Program-made: the position numbers and the translations under genes
Assembly: GCA_035555855.1 (NCBI GenBank)
Contig: DATMGD010000009.1
Location: forward strand, 43,410 to 107,409
DNA: 64,000 bases
Direction of reading: 5' to 3'
Origin: Palsa-892 sp035555855
Lineage (GTDB): Bacteria > Pseudomonadota > Alphaproteobacteria > Rhizobiales > Xanthobacteraceae
Notes under the pieces: generated by a model
What the model was told of the DNA's origin: nothing
Seen by the model: only the letters and a program-made list of their open reading frames with translations
Database searches by the model: none
Part shown: piece after piece, positions 36,448 to 46,406 of the stretch
Position numbering within the stretch: position 1 is the first letter of the stretch
Layout: the number at the start of each line of letters is the position of its first letter

Positions 36448-37166
36448 GCGCGGGCGCTTTTCCCAAAACAGCGATGGTGCTTGCCGCCGGCATCGGCAAG
36501 CGCATGCGGCCGCTGACCGACACGAGGCCGAAACCGATGGTCGAAGTCGCAGGCCGCATGCTGATCGACCATAATCTAGATCGGCTCGCCGCTGCGGGCG
36601 TCACGACCGCGGTCGTGAACCTTCATCATTTCGGCGATCTTCTGGAGGCGCATCTCAAGCCGCGCACTGCGCCGAGAATTATTTTCTCCGACGAGCGGGC
36701 AATGCTGCTCGATACCGGCGGCGGCATCGCGGGCGCCCTGCCGCAGCTTGGCGGCGCGCCGTTTTTTCTGGTCAATTCCGACAGCCTGTGGTGTGAGCGC
36801 GATTCCAATCTTGCGCGCCTTGCGGACTTCTTCGATCCGGCCAGGATGGATGCGCTCCTCTTGCTGGCGCGCCCGGAAAATACCGTCGGCTACGAAGGGC
36901 ACGGCGATTACTTCCTGAATGGCGACGGCGGGCTCCGCCGCCGCGCCGCTACTGAAACCGCCCCCTTTACCTACGCGGGCGGCGCGATCCTTTCGCCACA
37001 GTTATTCGACGGCGCGCCCTCCGGCGCCTTCCCGCTGCTGCCGCTGTTCAATCGCGCTGAATCGAGCGGGCGGCTCTTTGGCCTCGAGCTTGCCGGAAAA
37101 TTCCTGCATGTCGGCACGCCTTCTGCCATCGCGCCGGCGGAAGCGGCGCTTCGTCAACACGGCTGA
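36444..37166 (+). CDS. murU: N-acetylmuramate alpha-1-phosphate uridylyltransferase
   Basis: MurU converts MurNAc-1-phosphate to UDP-MurNAc, bypassing the fosfomycin-sensitive MurA/MurB steps. The GTG start overlaps the preceding stop (GTGA), giving 240 residues. The N-terminal nucleotidyltransferase motif is AMVLAAGIGKRMRPLTD with PKPMVEV; the LVNSDSLW metal site and DTGGGIAGAL region fit the MurU subgroup. The position directly after an AmgK domain strongly supports MurU over glucose-1-phosphate transferases. Confidence 0.88.
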   Translation: MSAGAFPKTAMVLAAGIGKRMRPLTDTRPKPMVEVAGRMLIDHNLDRLAAAGVTTAVVNLHHFGDLLEAHLKPRTAPRIIFSDERAMLLDTGGGIAGALPQLGGAPFFLVNSDSLWCERDSNLARLADFFDPARMDALLLLARPENTVGYEGHGDYFLNGDGGLRRRAATETAPFTYAGGAILSPQLFDGAPSGAFPLLPLFNRAESSGRLFGLELAGKFLHVGTPSAIAPAEAALRQHG

Positions 37167-37211
37167 AATCGACGTGTAAAAATTGTTGCGAAGACATGCC
37201 ACAATAGCGGC

Positions 37212-40200
37212 ATGAGCGACTCGCCTGCCCGCGTCTACACCATCCCTCCTTCCGCGCCGTTCCTGCCAACGCTCGCCGAGGCGCTGGTGGAAGGCCGCCT
37301 GATCCCCGGGTTTCGCCCCAAGGACGACCCGCTCATCCTCGCCAACGCCACCGTTTTTCTGCCGACGCGGCGTGCGGTGCGCATTTTCTCGTCGAGCCTG
37401 CTCGAGGCGATCGGGCAAGATGCGTTGATCCTGCCGCGTATTCTGCCGCTCGGCGGCGTTGACGAAGACGAATTCGCATTCGAGGAAAATGGCGCCGATC
37501 TGCCGCCGGCCATTCCCGCGACGGGGCGGCGGCTCGTGCTTGCCCAGCTCATCTTGCAGTGGGCGCGTGCGAGCGGCGCCGAAGAGCGGCTGATTGCGTC
37601 AACGCCTGCCGCCTCGCTCGCCTTCGCTGATGAGCTTGCGCATGTGCTCGACGACCTCACCATCGCCGGCGTGCCGCACGAAAAGCTTGTTGAGGCCGTG
37701 CCGCACGATTTTGACCGCTATTGGGAAACGTCGCGCGCCTTTCTCAACATCATCTGGCGCGAGTGGCCGAATATTCTGCGCGAGCAGAACCAGATCGATC
37801 CGACCGAACGGCGCGAGCGGCTGCTCGCCCGCGAAACGAAGCGGCTGGCTGCCGCTTCCGGCGGACCGGTGATCGCAGCAGGTTCGACCGGCTCGCTGCC
37901 TTCGGTCGCGCGGCTCCTGAACGTGATCGCCCGGCGAAAAGACGGCGCCGTCGTGCTGCCGGGTCTCGACCAGCTTCTTGACGAGAAGTCCTTCGCGCAG
38001 ATCGGCAGCGACGTTGAGATGGATTCCGCACAAGGCCATCCGCAATACGGCCTGCAGCGCTTGCTCGGTGAATTCGGCCTCAAGCGCGGCGATGTCGTTT
38101 CGCTGGCGGCGCCATTCCTGCCAGCGCGAGAAAGGCTGCTATCGGAAGCCTTCCGACCGGCTAGCGCCACCGATCACTGGCAGGCGAATACGATCGGCGT
38201 TGACGCGCTCGATGATGTGACGCTCATCGAGGCGGCGGACCCGCGCGAAGAAGCGCTGGCGATCGCCGTCGCACTGCGGGAAGCGCTGGCGCAGAAAATT
38301 CGCTACAGCGCGCTGATTACGCCCGACCGGGCGCTCGCCCGCCGCGTTGCGGCCGAGCTCACGCGCTGGAACATCAAGGTCGACGATTCGGCCGGCATTC
38401 CGCTCGCGGAATCGGAGGCCGGCCGTTTCGCGCGGCTTGTCGCGGAAGCCGCAGCTTCGCAACTCGCACCGGTGCCGCTGATTGCACTCCTGCGGCACCC
38501 GCTTTGCACTTTCGCCGCGCATGAAATCGATGCGTTTGAACAGGGCGTATTGCGCGGGCCGCGCCCGGCGGGCGGATTCGAAGGTCTTCTGCGCGCGATC
38601 GAAACGGCGCGAACCGAGCGTTACCATCCCAATGATCCGAAAGCGCGGCTGAAGCCCGAGGACTGGGATGCCGCCCGTGCGCTTGCGGAGAAACTTCAAA
38701 CCGCGCTCGATCCGCTTTGCCGCCTCGGCGAGCGTCCGCTGCCTTTTGGGCAGCTTTTGAACGCGCATCGCACGACGCTTTCCGCGCTCGGGCTCGATGA
38801 AAGCACCGGCCCTGGCGCGGAGGAGCTTGCGGAGATTTTCGACGAGCTTGCCGTCGCGCCTGCGCAACATTTCGCGTTGACGCTTGCCGATTACGCCGAA
38901 GCCTTTGCAACCTTGCTCTCGGGCACGCCACTGCGCGCGCCGCTCGATGAAGACGCGGCGGTCCGCATTCTCGGCCCGATCGAAGCGCGCCTTGTGCGTT
39001 TCGATCGCGTGGTGCTGGGCGGCCTCAACGAAGGCATCTGGCCTGCCGGTGCAAAAACCGATGCATTCCTCAATCGGCCGATGCGGCGCGCGCTCGGATT
39101 GAATGTGCCCGAGCGTCAAATTGGCCTGTCTGCGCATGATTTCGTGCAGATGCTGGGCACGCGCGACGTCATTGTCACACGCGCGCGGCGGCAAGGCGGC
39201 GCGGAAACAGTGGCGTCGCGCTCGTGGCAGCGGCTGGCTGCGGTTGCGGGCGAAGATGCGTGGAAGGCCGCGCTTGCGCGCGGCGAGCGCCTGCTCGGGC
39301 TCACGCGCATGCTCGACCGCCCCGAAGGTGCGCCGAAGCCGATCGAAAAACCCGCGCCGTGTCCGCCGCTTGCCGCGCGGCCGAAACGGCTTTCGGTGAC
39401 CGAGATCGAAGACCTCGTGCGCGACCCGTACACGATCTACGCGCGGCATGTACTGAGAGTTTTTCCACTCGAAGAAATCGACGCCGACCCGGGCGTCGCG
39501 GAGCGCGGCATCGTGCTACACGACGCGCTCGCGCGCTTTACCGAGAAATTTCCGCAAGCTCTGCCGAGCGACGCGCTCGACCACTTGGTCGCTGCCGGCA
39601 AAGAGGCCTTTCTCGCCTTTGACGAATTTCCCGGCGCGAGAGCCGTGTGGTGGCCGCGCTTTCAGCGTATCGCCGAATGGTTCATTACCGCCGAGCAAAC
39701 ACGACGCCCGCATGTCGATCGCATCCGCTCGGAAATTCGCGGCGAAATCTCGTTCACGGTGAACAACTTCCCATTCACGCTTTCCGCCAAGGCCGACCGT
39801 CTGGAAATCCGGAAAGACAAAGCCGTTGCCATTCTTGACTACAAGACCGGCGCACCGCCCTCGCTCGCCCAGGCGATCACAGGACTTGCACCGCAATTGC
39901 CGCTCGAAGCTGCGATCGTGCGCGCGGGCGGCTTCAAGGATATTGCCAAGGGTACGCGCATTGCCGAGATCGGCGTCTTTCATCTCAGCGGCGGCAATCC
40001 GCCGGGACGCTTCGTCTCGCTCAATCCCGCTGACGCCAAGGGCGCTGGGAAAAAGCTTCCCGAGCAACATGGCATCGAGAATTGCGATCAGCTCGCGGAC
40101 TTTGCGCTTGAGCGGCTGAAAGCTCTGATCGCGCACTACACCGACGCCGCTTCGCCTTACCGGCCGATCCCGCGGCCAAAATGGAAAAGTCGCTACGGCC

Positions 40201-40259
40201 GCTACGATCACCTCGCCCGCATCAAGGAATGGTCGAGCGAAAGCGGGGGCGACGAATGA
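37212..40259 (+). CDS. addB: Double-strand break repair protein AddB
   Basis: AddB pairs with AddA in the alphaproteobacterial equivalent of RecBCD, resecting broken DNA ends for RecA. The 1015-residue protein has a helicase-like N-terminal part without an intact Walker A (ATVFLPTRRAVRIF in its place) and a C-terminal RecB-type nuclease domain with LDYKTGAPPSLAQA and Q/L-rich motif QLPLEAAIVRAGG. The C-terminus RYGRYDHLARIKEW is typical of the alphaproteobacterial group. The stop overlaps the addA start (ATGA). Confidence 0.95.
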   Translation: MSDSPARVYTIPPSAPFLPTLAEALVEGRLIPGFRPKDDPLILANATVFLPTRRAVRIFSSSLLEAIGQDALILPRILPLGGVDEDEFAFEENGADLPPAIPATGRRLVLAQLILQWARASGAEERLIASTPAASLAFADELAHVLDDLTIAGVPHEKLVEAVPHDFDRYWETSRAFLNIIWREWPNILREQNQIDPTERRERLLARETKRLAAASGGPVIAAGSTGSLPSVARLLNVIARRKDGAVVLPGLDQLLDEKSFAQIGSDVEMDSAQGHPQYGLQRLLGEFGLKRGDVVSLAAPFLPARERLLSEAFRPASATDHWQANTIGVDALDDVTLIEAADPREEALAIAVALREALAQKIRYSALITPDRALARRVAAELTRWNIKVDDSAGIPLAESEAGRFARLVAEAAASQLAPVPLIALLRHPLCTFAAHEIDAFEQGVLRGPRPAGGFEGLLRAIETARTERYHPNDPKARLKPEDWDAARALAEKLQTALDPLCRLGERPLPFGQLLNAHRTTLSALGLDESTGPGAEELAEIFDELAVAPAQHFALTLADYAEAFATLLSGTPLRAPLDEDAAVRILGPIEARLVRFDRVVLGGLNEGIWPAGAKTDAFLNRPMRRALGLNVPERQIGLSAHDFVQMLGTRDVIVTRARRQGGAETVASRSWQRLAAVAGEDAWKAALARGERLLGLTRMLDRPEGAPKPIEKPAPCPPLAARPKRLSVTEIEDLVRDPYTIYARHVLRVFPLEEIDADPGVAERGIVLHDALARFTEKFPQALPSDALDHLVAAGKEAFLAFDEFPGARAVWWPRFQRIAEWFITAEQTRRPHVDRIRSEIRGEISFTVNNFPFTLSAKADRLEIRKDKAVAILDYKTGAPPSLAQAITGLAPQLPLEAAIVRAGGFKDIAKGTRIAEIGVFHLSGGNPPGRFVSLNPADAKGAGKKLPEQHGIENCDQLADFALERLKALIAHYTDAASPYRPIPRPKWKSRYGRYDHLARIKEWSSESGGDE

Positions 40260-43200
40260 CCAAGCGCCCGATCCCCGAAAAAACGCGACAGGCGCAATTC
40301 GCCGTCTCCGATCCAACTGCCTCGGCGTGGGTGTCGGCCAATGCCGGCTCCGGCAAAACCTATGTGCTCGCCCAGCGCGTCATCCGGCTCTTGCTGCGCG
40401 GCACGGCGCCGGGGCGCATCCTTTGCCTCACTTTCACCAAGGCCGCCGCCGCGCACATGGCCAATCAGGTACTGAAGACGCTGCGCAGCTGGGTCGCGCT
40501 CGACGACGCGGCGCTCGACGAGCGGATCGTCGCCATCGACGGCGGCAAGCCTTCCGCTTCCCGCCGCGCCGAAGCGCGGCGGCTCTTCGCCACCGCGTTA
40601 GAGACGCCCGGCGGGCTCAAAGTGCAGACGATCCACGCCTTTTGCGACCGTGTGCTGCATCAGTTTCCGTTCGAGGCGGGCGTCCCGGCGGGCTTCACGG
40701 TGCTCGAAGAATCGCTTGAAGCCGATCTTCTGCAACGCGCGCGCGCCGATGTGCTCCTTGAGGCCGCGCGCGCGCCGGAAAGCGAACTGGGCCAGGCGCT
40801 CGCGCTTGCCGTCTCGACCGACAGCGACACGCGGCTCGCGGACCTTTTCGACGAAGTCGTGCGGGCACGGCGCAAGCTTCACTATCTTTTGGAAGAAGAA
40901 GGGCTGGAGCGCGCCGAGCGCGCGATCTGCGACGGGCTGGGGCTCGCGCATGGCGATAGCGTTGCGGCGGTTGAAGCCGAAATTCTTTCGAGTCCCTTCT
41001 TGCCGCGCAGCGAGTGGCAAGCCATCGCCGAACATTTAATGACACTGAAAGGAAATGCCAAAGCGCGCGGCGAACAGCTCGCGGATATCGCCGCTACGCC
41101 CGGCGCGCAAGCGATCGAAAGCTATCTCTCGATCTTCTGCACGCAGAAGGGAACGCTGCGGGAAATAGGCGGATTCGGCGACAAAGCTGCGCGAGAAAAA
41201 GACCCGGTGGTGCAGCGGCTTTTGGCCGAACTTGATCGGATCGCGCCATTGATCGAACGCCGCCGCGCGGCGCAGACTTTCGAGCGCACCTGTGCGCTCA
41301 ACAAGCTCGGCCGCGCCATTATTCAACGCTACGAAGAAATGAAACGCGCGCGCGGCGCGCTCGATTACGACGACCTCGTCGGCAAGACCGCCGATCTCCT
41401 CGAAGATCAGGCGGCGGCCTGGGTGCATTACAAGCTGGATGGCGGCATCGATCACATCCTGATCGACGAAGCGCAGGACACGAGCCCGGAGCAGTGGAAA
41501 GTCGTCGCACAACTCGCCAAGGAATTCTTTGCCGGCGAAGGCGCGAGCGAACGGCCGCGCACGATCTTCGCCGTCGGCGACGAGAAGCAGTCGATCTTCG
41601 GCTTTCAGGGCGCCGACCCGAAGAGCTTCGACGAGATGCAGCGCAACTTTCAAAGGCAGATCGAAGGCGCGAAACAAAAATTCGAGCCGCGCCAGCTCGA
41701 TCTATCGTTCCGCTCGGCGGCCGGCGTCGTCGGCGCCGTCGATCAGGTGTTCTCGACGCCGGAAAGCTTCCGCGGGCTTTCCAACCGCGCCGGCGAAACG
41801 CATACCATTCACACCGCGATCCGCAGCGATGCCCCGGCGCTCGTCGAAATCTGGGATGCGGTGCCGACGACGAAAGACGAGAGCGACGAACTCGGCTGGG
41901 ATGCGCCGCTCGATGCCGAGCGCCCGTCAAGCGCGCCCTTGATCCTCGCGCAGAAGATCGCCAAAGCCGTGCGGAGCTGGCTCGAGAAGCCGCAAATCCT
42001 GATCGGCGATCCCGAGACCGAAACGCCGCGGCCGCCGAACGCCGGCGATATTATCGTCCTCGTCCGCTCGCGCGGCACGCTGTTCGATGCTGTGCTGCGC
42101 GAATTGAAGCAGGCCGGCGTACCGGTCGCGGGCGCCGACCGGATGCAGCTGGCGGAGCACATCGCCGTCATGGACATCGCGGCGCTTTGCGATGCCCTGC
42201 TCCTCTCCTCCGACGATCTCGCGCTTGCCTGCGCGCTCAAGAGCCCGCTATTCGGCTTCAGCGAGGACGAGCTTTACGAAATCGCCTATGGCCGGAGCGG
42301 CACGCTTGCCGACGCGCTTGCGGCGGCGAGTTCGGCAAAATGCCAAGAGGCCGCCGAAAAACTTGCGCGCTGGCGGGACGACGCACGCGCGCTTCGGCCG
42401 TTCGATTTTCTCTCGCGCGTTTTGAGCCGCGACCGCGGCCGCGCGCAAATTCTGGCGCGGCTCGGCCTCGAAGCCGCCGATGCGCTCGACGAACTTTTGG
42501 CCCATGCGCTCGCCTATGAAGGCACCGAAACGCCCTCTCTTGCAGGATTTTTGGTGTTTCTCCGCCGTGGCGGCTCACAGGTAAAACGCGACCTCGAAGT
42601 CGAAAGCCATGCGGTGCGCGTCATGACCGTGCATGGCGTGAAGGGCTTAGAGGCGCCGATTGTCGTGCTGGCCGATACCGCTTCTCCGCCCGATAGCAAG
42701 CGCCATCACCCGAAGCTCATGCCGCTCGCCGGCACCGCGCCGCAACCTTTCATCTGGGCCGCCGGCGACGATAGCGAAGCGATAGCCCGCGCCCGCGAAG
42801 CGATCGTGCAGGCCAATGAAGGCGAACACCGCCGCCTGCTCTATGTGGCGCTCACCCGCGCGCGCGATGCGATCGTCGTTGCCGCCGCCGAGAGCCGCGG
42901 CCAGCTTCCCGAAGGCAGCTGGTATCGCCTGGTGCGCGGCGCGCTCGAAGGCACCGGCGGCGATTTCCTCGAAATCGAGGATCATGGCTATGGCTTCACA
43001 GAGAAAGTCTTCCGCTGGCGATATCAGCCCGCGAAAGTGTCCACAAAACCCGCCCCTGCGAAGCCGGTCGCGACAATCGAGCCCGGCTGGTTGCGCACCT
43101 CTGTCGCCGGGATTTCTTCGAGACCAGCGGCGCCAAGACCGAAAGAAGGCGAAAGCTCTGCTGCGCGCGCTGAAGCGCGGCGACGCGGTGTGCTGATCCA

Positions 43201-43690
43201 TCGCCTGTTGCAGGAATTGCCGCGCTTCCCAAACGAGCACGAGAAGCGCGCAAGGCAATATCTTGCCAACGCTGCCGCCGATCTTCCGGAGACTATGCGC
43301 GAAACAATCGCCACGGAAGCGCTCAAGGTGCTCGCACATCCCGAGCTCGCAGCAATCTTCGGCGCCGGGAGCCGCGCCGAAGTCGCGATTACCGGCAGGT
43401 GGAATGAAGGAGAAAAAACTTTCACCGAGCTTGGCCGTGTCGACCGTTTCATCGTCACGCCTAGTGAAGTGATGATCGCCGATTTCAAATCCGATGCGGT
43501 TCCGCCCAAGGACGCCGCCGGCACTCCCCCCGGTTATCTCAAACAGCTCGCGCGTTATCGCGCGGTGCTCGCCCGGATCTACTCCGGCAAGGCCATGCGG
43601 GCTTTTGTGGTCTGGACTGCGAATGGCGCAGTTCACGAACTGCCGAAAGCCTTATTGGACAAGGCTTTTGCCGATCTCACGGCCCTGTGA
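40256..43690 (+). CDS. addA: Double-strand break repair helicase-nuclease AddA
   Basis: AddA is the UvrD-family helicase and nuclease subunit of AddAB. The ATG overlapping addB was chosen, giving 1144 residues. Walker A is ANAGSGKT at 28-35; Walker B/motif II is ILIDEAQDTSPEQW; motif VI is LYVALTRARDAIVVA. A C-terminal RecB nuclease domain carries VMIADFKSDAVPP and LKQLARYRAVL. With addB it forms a two-gene unit, and the thioredoxin gene follows after 76 bases. Confidence 0.96.
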   Translation: MTKRPIPEKTRQAQFAVSDPTASAWVSANAGSGKTYVLAQRVIRLLLRGTAPGRILCLTFTKAAAAHMANQVLKTLRSWVALDDAALDERIVAIDGGKPSASRRAEARRLFATALETPGGLKVQTIHAFCDRVLHQFPFEAGVPAGFTVLEESLEADLLQRARADVLLEAARAPESELGQALALAVSTDSDTRLADLFDEVVRARRKLHYLLEEEGLERAERAICDGLGLAHGDSVAAVEAEILSSPFLPRSEWQAIAEHLMTLKGNAKARGEQLADIAATPGAQAIESYLSIFCTQKGTLREIGGFGDKAAREKDPVVQRLLAELDRIAPLIERRRAAQTFERTCALNKLGRAIIQRYEEMKRARGALDYDDLVGKTADLLEDQAAAWVHYKLDGGIDHILIDEAQDTSPEQWKVVAQLAKEFFAGEGASERPRTIFAVGDEKQSIFGFQGADPKSFDEMQRNFQRQIEGAKQKFEPRQLDLSFRSAAGVVGAVDQVFSTPESFRGLSNRAGETHTIHTAIRSDAPALVEIWDAVPTTKDESDELGWDAPLDAERPSSAPLILAQKIAKAVRSWLEKPQILIGDPETETPRPPNAGDIIVLVRSRGTLFDAVLRELKQAGVPVAGADRMQLAEHIAVMDIAALCDALLLSSDDLALACALKSPLFGFSEDELYEIAYGRSGTLADALAAASSAKCQEAAEKLARWRDDARALRPFDFLSRVLSRDRGRAQILARLGLEAADALDELLAHALAYEGTETPSLAGFLVFLRRGGSQVKRDLEVESHAVRVMTVHGVKGLEAPIVVLADTASPPDSKRHHPKLMPLAGTAPQPFIWAAGDDSEAIARAREAIVQANEGEHRRLLYVALTRARDAIVVAAAESRGQLPEGSWYRLVRGALEGTGGDFLEIEDHGYGFTEKVFRWRYQPAKVSTKPAPAKPVATIEPGWLRTSVAGISSRPAAPRPKEGESSAARAEARRRGVLIHRLLQELPRFPNEHEKRARQYLANAAADLPETMRETIATEALKVLAHPELAAIFGAGSRAEVAITGRWNEGEKTFTELGRVDRFIVTPSEVMIADFKSDAVPPKDAAGTPPGYLKQLARYRAVLARIYSGKAMRAFVVWTANGAVHELPKALLDKAFADLTAL

Positions 43691-43766
43691 GGCATCTTGA
43701 CCCAGGGGGAGCCCGTCCCTACGTTCCGCGTCTCCCGATCAATCCCTGTTTTTACGAGGCTGCACC

Positions 43767-44087
43767 ATGGTTGCTCCGGTATCCGACAAATCCTTCCAGG
43801 CCGACGTGCTCGAATCCAAGGAGCCGGTGCTGGTCGACTTCTGGGCCGAATGGTGCGGGCCGTGCCGCGCTGTGGCGCCCGTGCTCGAGGAAGTCGCGGG
43901 CGAGCTCAACGGCAAGCTCAAGATCGTGAAGCTCAACGTCGATGAGAACCCGGAGACCGCCGCCAAATACGGCATCCAGTCGATCCCGACCTTGATGATC
44001 TTCAAGAACGGCGAATTGGCCTCGCGCCAGATCGGCGCTTCGCCGAAGGCCAAGATCGTGCAGTGGATCAACACTGCCGTCGCTTGA
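43767..44087 (+). CDS. trxA: Thioredoxin
   Basis: Small cytoplasmic disulfide reductant (106 residues), reduced by thioredoxin reductase and used by ribonucleotide reductase and others. The active site WCGPC lies at residues 29-33, with the buried Asp24 region VLVDFWAEW and cis-Pro loop SIPTLMIF. An ACGAGG site precedes the ATG. Its position downstream of addAB is conserved in alphaproteobacteria. It converges with folC, with only three bases between the stops. Confidence 0.97.
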   Translation: MVAPVSDKSFQADVLESKEPVLVDFWAEWCGPCRAVAPVLEEVAGELNGKLKIVKLNVDENPETAAKYGIQSIPTLMIFKNGELASRQIGASPKAKIVQWINTAVA

Positions 44088-44090
44088 GTT

Positions 44091-45428
44091 TTAGGTCGGC
44101 GGCGTGCCGTTCAAGTCGAGCACTTCGCCCGCAAGATAAAGCGATCCGGTAATCAGGACCCGCGGCGGCGCTTCCCAGTGAAGCGCCGCTATTTTTTTCA
44201 GCGCATCCTCGACGCCTGAAGCGGCCGTCGCTTCGAGGCCTGCATGCGCAGCCGCAGCCGCGAGGTCTTCGGGCTTGCGCGAGGCCTCGCCCGGCACCGG
44301 CACCGCGAACAGGGCGCGCGCCATGCCGGTGAAGCAGGCGAAGAAGCCTTCCGAATCCTTCGTCGTCAGCATGCCGGCGACAAGCACCAGCGGACGCGAA
44401 ACGCGATCCTCGAGTTCGGCGAGCGCCGCCGTCACGGCCATGCCGCCCGCGACGTTATGGCCGCCGTCGAGCCAGAGCTCGGCGCCTTCGGGCAGAAGGC
44501 GAATAAGCTTGCCTGTGCCGAGCCGCTGCATGCGCGCCGGCCAGTCGGCGCGCTGCAAGCCTTCTTCATAAGCCATAGCCGGGACGCTCAGGCTCTCGAG
44601 TGCGCGCAAGGTGGCAATCGCCGTGCCTGCGTTTTCGACCTGATGCCGGCCGAACAGACGCGGCCGCGGCAGATCAAGAAGACCGTTGTCGTCGGAATAG
44701 ACCAGCCGGCCGCGCTCTTCATGGGCATGCCACTCTTCGCCCGAAACGAAGGTCTTGATGCCGAGCTTGCGCGCCGTGCGCTCCAGCACTTCGAGCGGCA
44801 CGGCTTCCTGGCGCGCGATGATCGCAGGTGCGCCGCGTTTCAGAATGCCCGCTTTTTCACCGGCGATTACTTCCAGCGTCGGGCCGAGATGTTCGGTATG
44901 ATCCATCGAGATCGGCGTAATGACGGACGCGAGCGGCCGCTCGACGACATTGGTGGCGTCCAGCCGGCCGCCAAGGCCCGTTTCGAGCAACAGAATGTCG
45001 GCCGGCTCCTGCGCGAACAGCAAAAATCCCGCTGCCGTCGTGATCTCGAAGAAGGTGATCGGATCGCCGGCGTTCATTTTTTCTGCGGCGGAAAGCGCCT
45101 CGAACAGCCGTTCGTCGTCGACGATGACGCTGCCGCCCGCGCGCGCAAGACGAATGCGCTCATGAAAACGGACGAGGCTCGGCGAAGTGTAAACATGCAC
45201 GCCCTTGCCGGCCGCCTCCAGCATCGCGCGCAGGAAAGCGACGGTCGAACCCTTGCCGTTGGTGCCCGCGACATGGATCGTCGGCGGCAACCGCTTCTCC
45301 GGGTTGCCGAGCCGGGTCAGCAGCCGTTGCAGCCGGCCGAGAGACAGATCGATCTTTTTGGGATGCAGCGCGCCGAGCCGTTCGATCAGGGCATCGGTGG
45401 GATTGTTCGCGCCCGTCGCGGGGCTCAC
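44091..45428 (-). CDS. folC: Folylpolyglutamate synthase/dihydrofolate synthase
   Basis: FolC adds glutamate to dihydropteroate and then further glutamates to folates. The start is the GTG overlapping the accD stop (GTGA), giving 445 residues; the frame continues upstream inside accD. The Mur-ligase-type ATP loop HVAGTNGKGST, the TSPSLVRFHERIR dihydropteroate-binding region and LLETGLGGRLDATN are present. C-terminal domain motif LDGGHNVAGG is intact. The accD-folC order is conserved in proteobacteria. Confidence 0.96.
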   Translation of the reverse strand: MSPATGANNPTDALIERLGALHPKKIDLSLGRLQRLLTRLGNPEKRLPPTIHVAGTNGKGSTVAFLRAMLEAAGKGVHVYTSPSLVRFHERIRLARAGGSVIVDDERLFEALSAAEKMNAGDPITFFEITTAAGFLLFAQEPADILLLETGLGGRLDATNVVERPLASVITPISMDHTEHLGPTLEVIAGEKAGILKRGAPAIIARQEAVPLEVLERTARKLGIKTFVSGEEWHAHEERGRLVYSDDNGLLDLPRPRLFGRHQVENAGTAIATLRALESLSVPAMAYEEGLQRADWPARMQRLGTGKLIRLLPEGAELWLDGGHNVAGGMAVTAALAELEDRVSRPLVLVAGMLTTKDSEGFFACFTGMARALFAVPVPGEASRKPEDLAAAAAHAGLEATAASGVEDALKKIAALHWEAPPRVLITGSLYLAGEVLDLNGTPPT

Positions 45429-46321
45429 ACCGTGCTCGCAGGAGCAGGCAATTGCGCGGCTGCGCTGCGCGCAGGTGCGCGCGTCAGCAGCCCGCATAAG
45501 CGCGCGAGCGTTGCGCGCATGTCGTGGCGATGCACGACCATATCGACCATGCCGTGATCGCGCAGATATTCGGCGCGCTGGAAACCTTCCGGCAGCTTTT
45601 CGCGGATCGTCTGCTCGATGACGCGCGGCCCGGCAAAGCCGATCAGCGCGCCGGGTTCGGCGATGTGCACGTCACCCAGCATCGCGTAGGAAGCGGTGAC
45701 GCCGCCCGTCGTCGGATTGGTCAGCACGACGATATAGGGCTTGCCGGCTTCGCGCAGCCGCTGCACGGCGACAGTCGTGCGCGGCAACTGCATCAGCGAC
45801 AGGATGCCTTCCTGCATGCGCGCGCCGCCCGATGCCGCGAACAGAATGAACGGCGTCTGTTTTTCCATCGCCGTCTCGAGACCCTTCACCACCGCTTCGC
45901 CGGCCGCCATGCCGAGCGAGCCGCCCATGAAATCGAAATCCTGCACGCCGATGACCACCGGCAGGCTTTCGAGCTTGCCGTAGCCGAGCTTGATCGCATC
46001 CTTCATACCGGTCTTGGCGCGCGCGTCCTTCAGGCGGTCCTGATATTTGCGCTCGTCACGAAATTTCAGCGGATCGATCGTGACGTCGGGGACCGCGATA
46101 TCGAGCCAGGTCTCGCCGTCGAACATCGACTTCAGACGCGCTGTCGCGCTCATCCGCATATGGTAGTTCGAGTTCGGGATGACCCACTGGTTCGCCTCGA
46201 CGTCTTTATGGAAAACAAGCTGGCCGGTATCCGGGCACTTGATCCAGAGATTTTCCGGCACGTCCTTGCGCTGCAAAAGCGAGCGGATTTTCGGACGAAC
46301 GACGTTGGTGATCCAGTTCAT
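45425..46321 (-). CDS. accD: Acetyl-CoA carboxylase carboxyltransferase subunit beta
   Basis: AccD with AccA moves the carboxyl group from biotin to acetyl-CoA, giving malonyl-CoA. The 298-residue protein keeps the crotonase-type core (GVQDFDFMGGSLGMAAGEA, FAASGGARMQEG, NPTTGGVTASYAMLGD). The N-terminal zinc ribbon is degenerate: Cys29 remains, but the three other ligand positions are Thr32, Ile48 and Ser51. E. coli has four cysteines there. The C-terminal ~25 residues are Ala/Pro-rich. It overlaps folC and lies 85 bases downstream of trpA. Confidence 0.96.
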   Translation of the reverse strand: MNWITNVVRPKIRSLLQRKDVPENLWIKCPDTGQLVFHKDVEANQWVIPNSNYHMRMSATARLKSMFDGETWLDIAVPDVTIDPLKFRDERKYQDRLKDARAKTGMKDAIKLGYGKLESLPVVIGVQDFDFMGGSLGMAAGEAVVKGLETAMEKQTPFILFAASGGARMQEGILSLMQLPRTTVAVQRLREAGKPYIVVLTNPTTGGVTASYAMLGDVHIAEPGALIGFAGPRVIEQTIREKLPEGFQRAEYLRDHGMVDMVVHRHDMRATLARLCGLLTRAPARSAAAQLPAPASTV

Positions 46322-46406
46322 GACAGCCTTCGCAAAATTTCAGCTCATCCATAGGCGCTTTGACGCCCCGCCGAAAGGCGCTGTTTTTACCTTATTTAAC
46401 AGTAAC

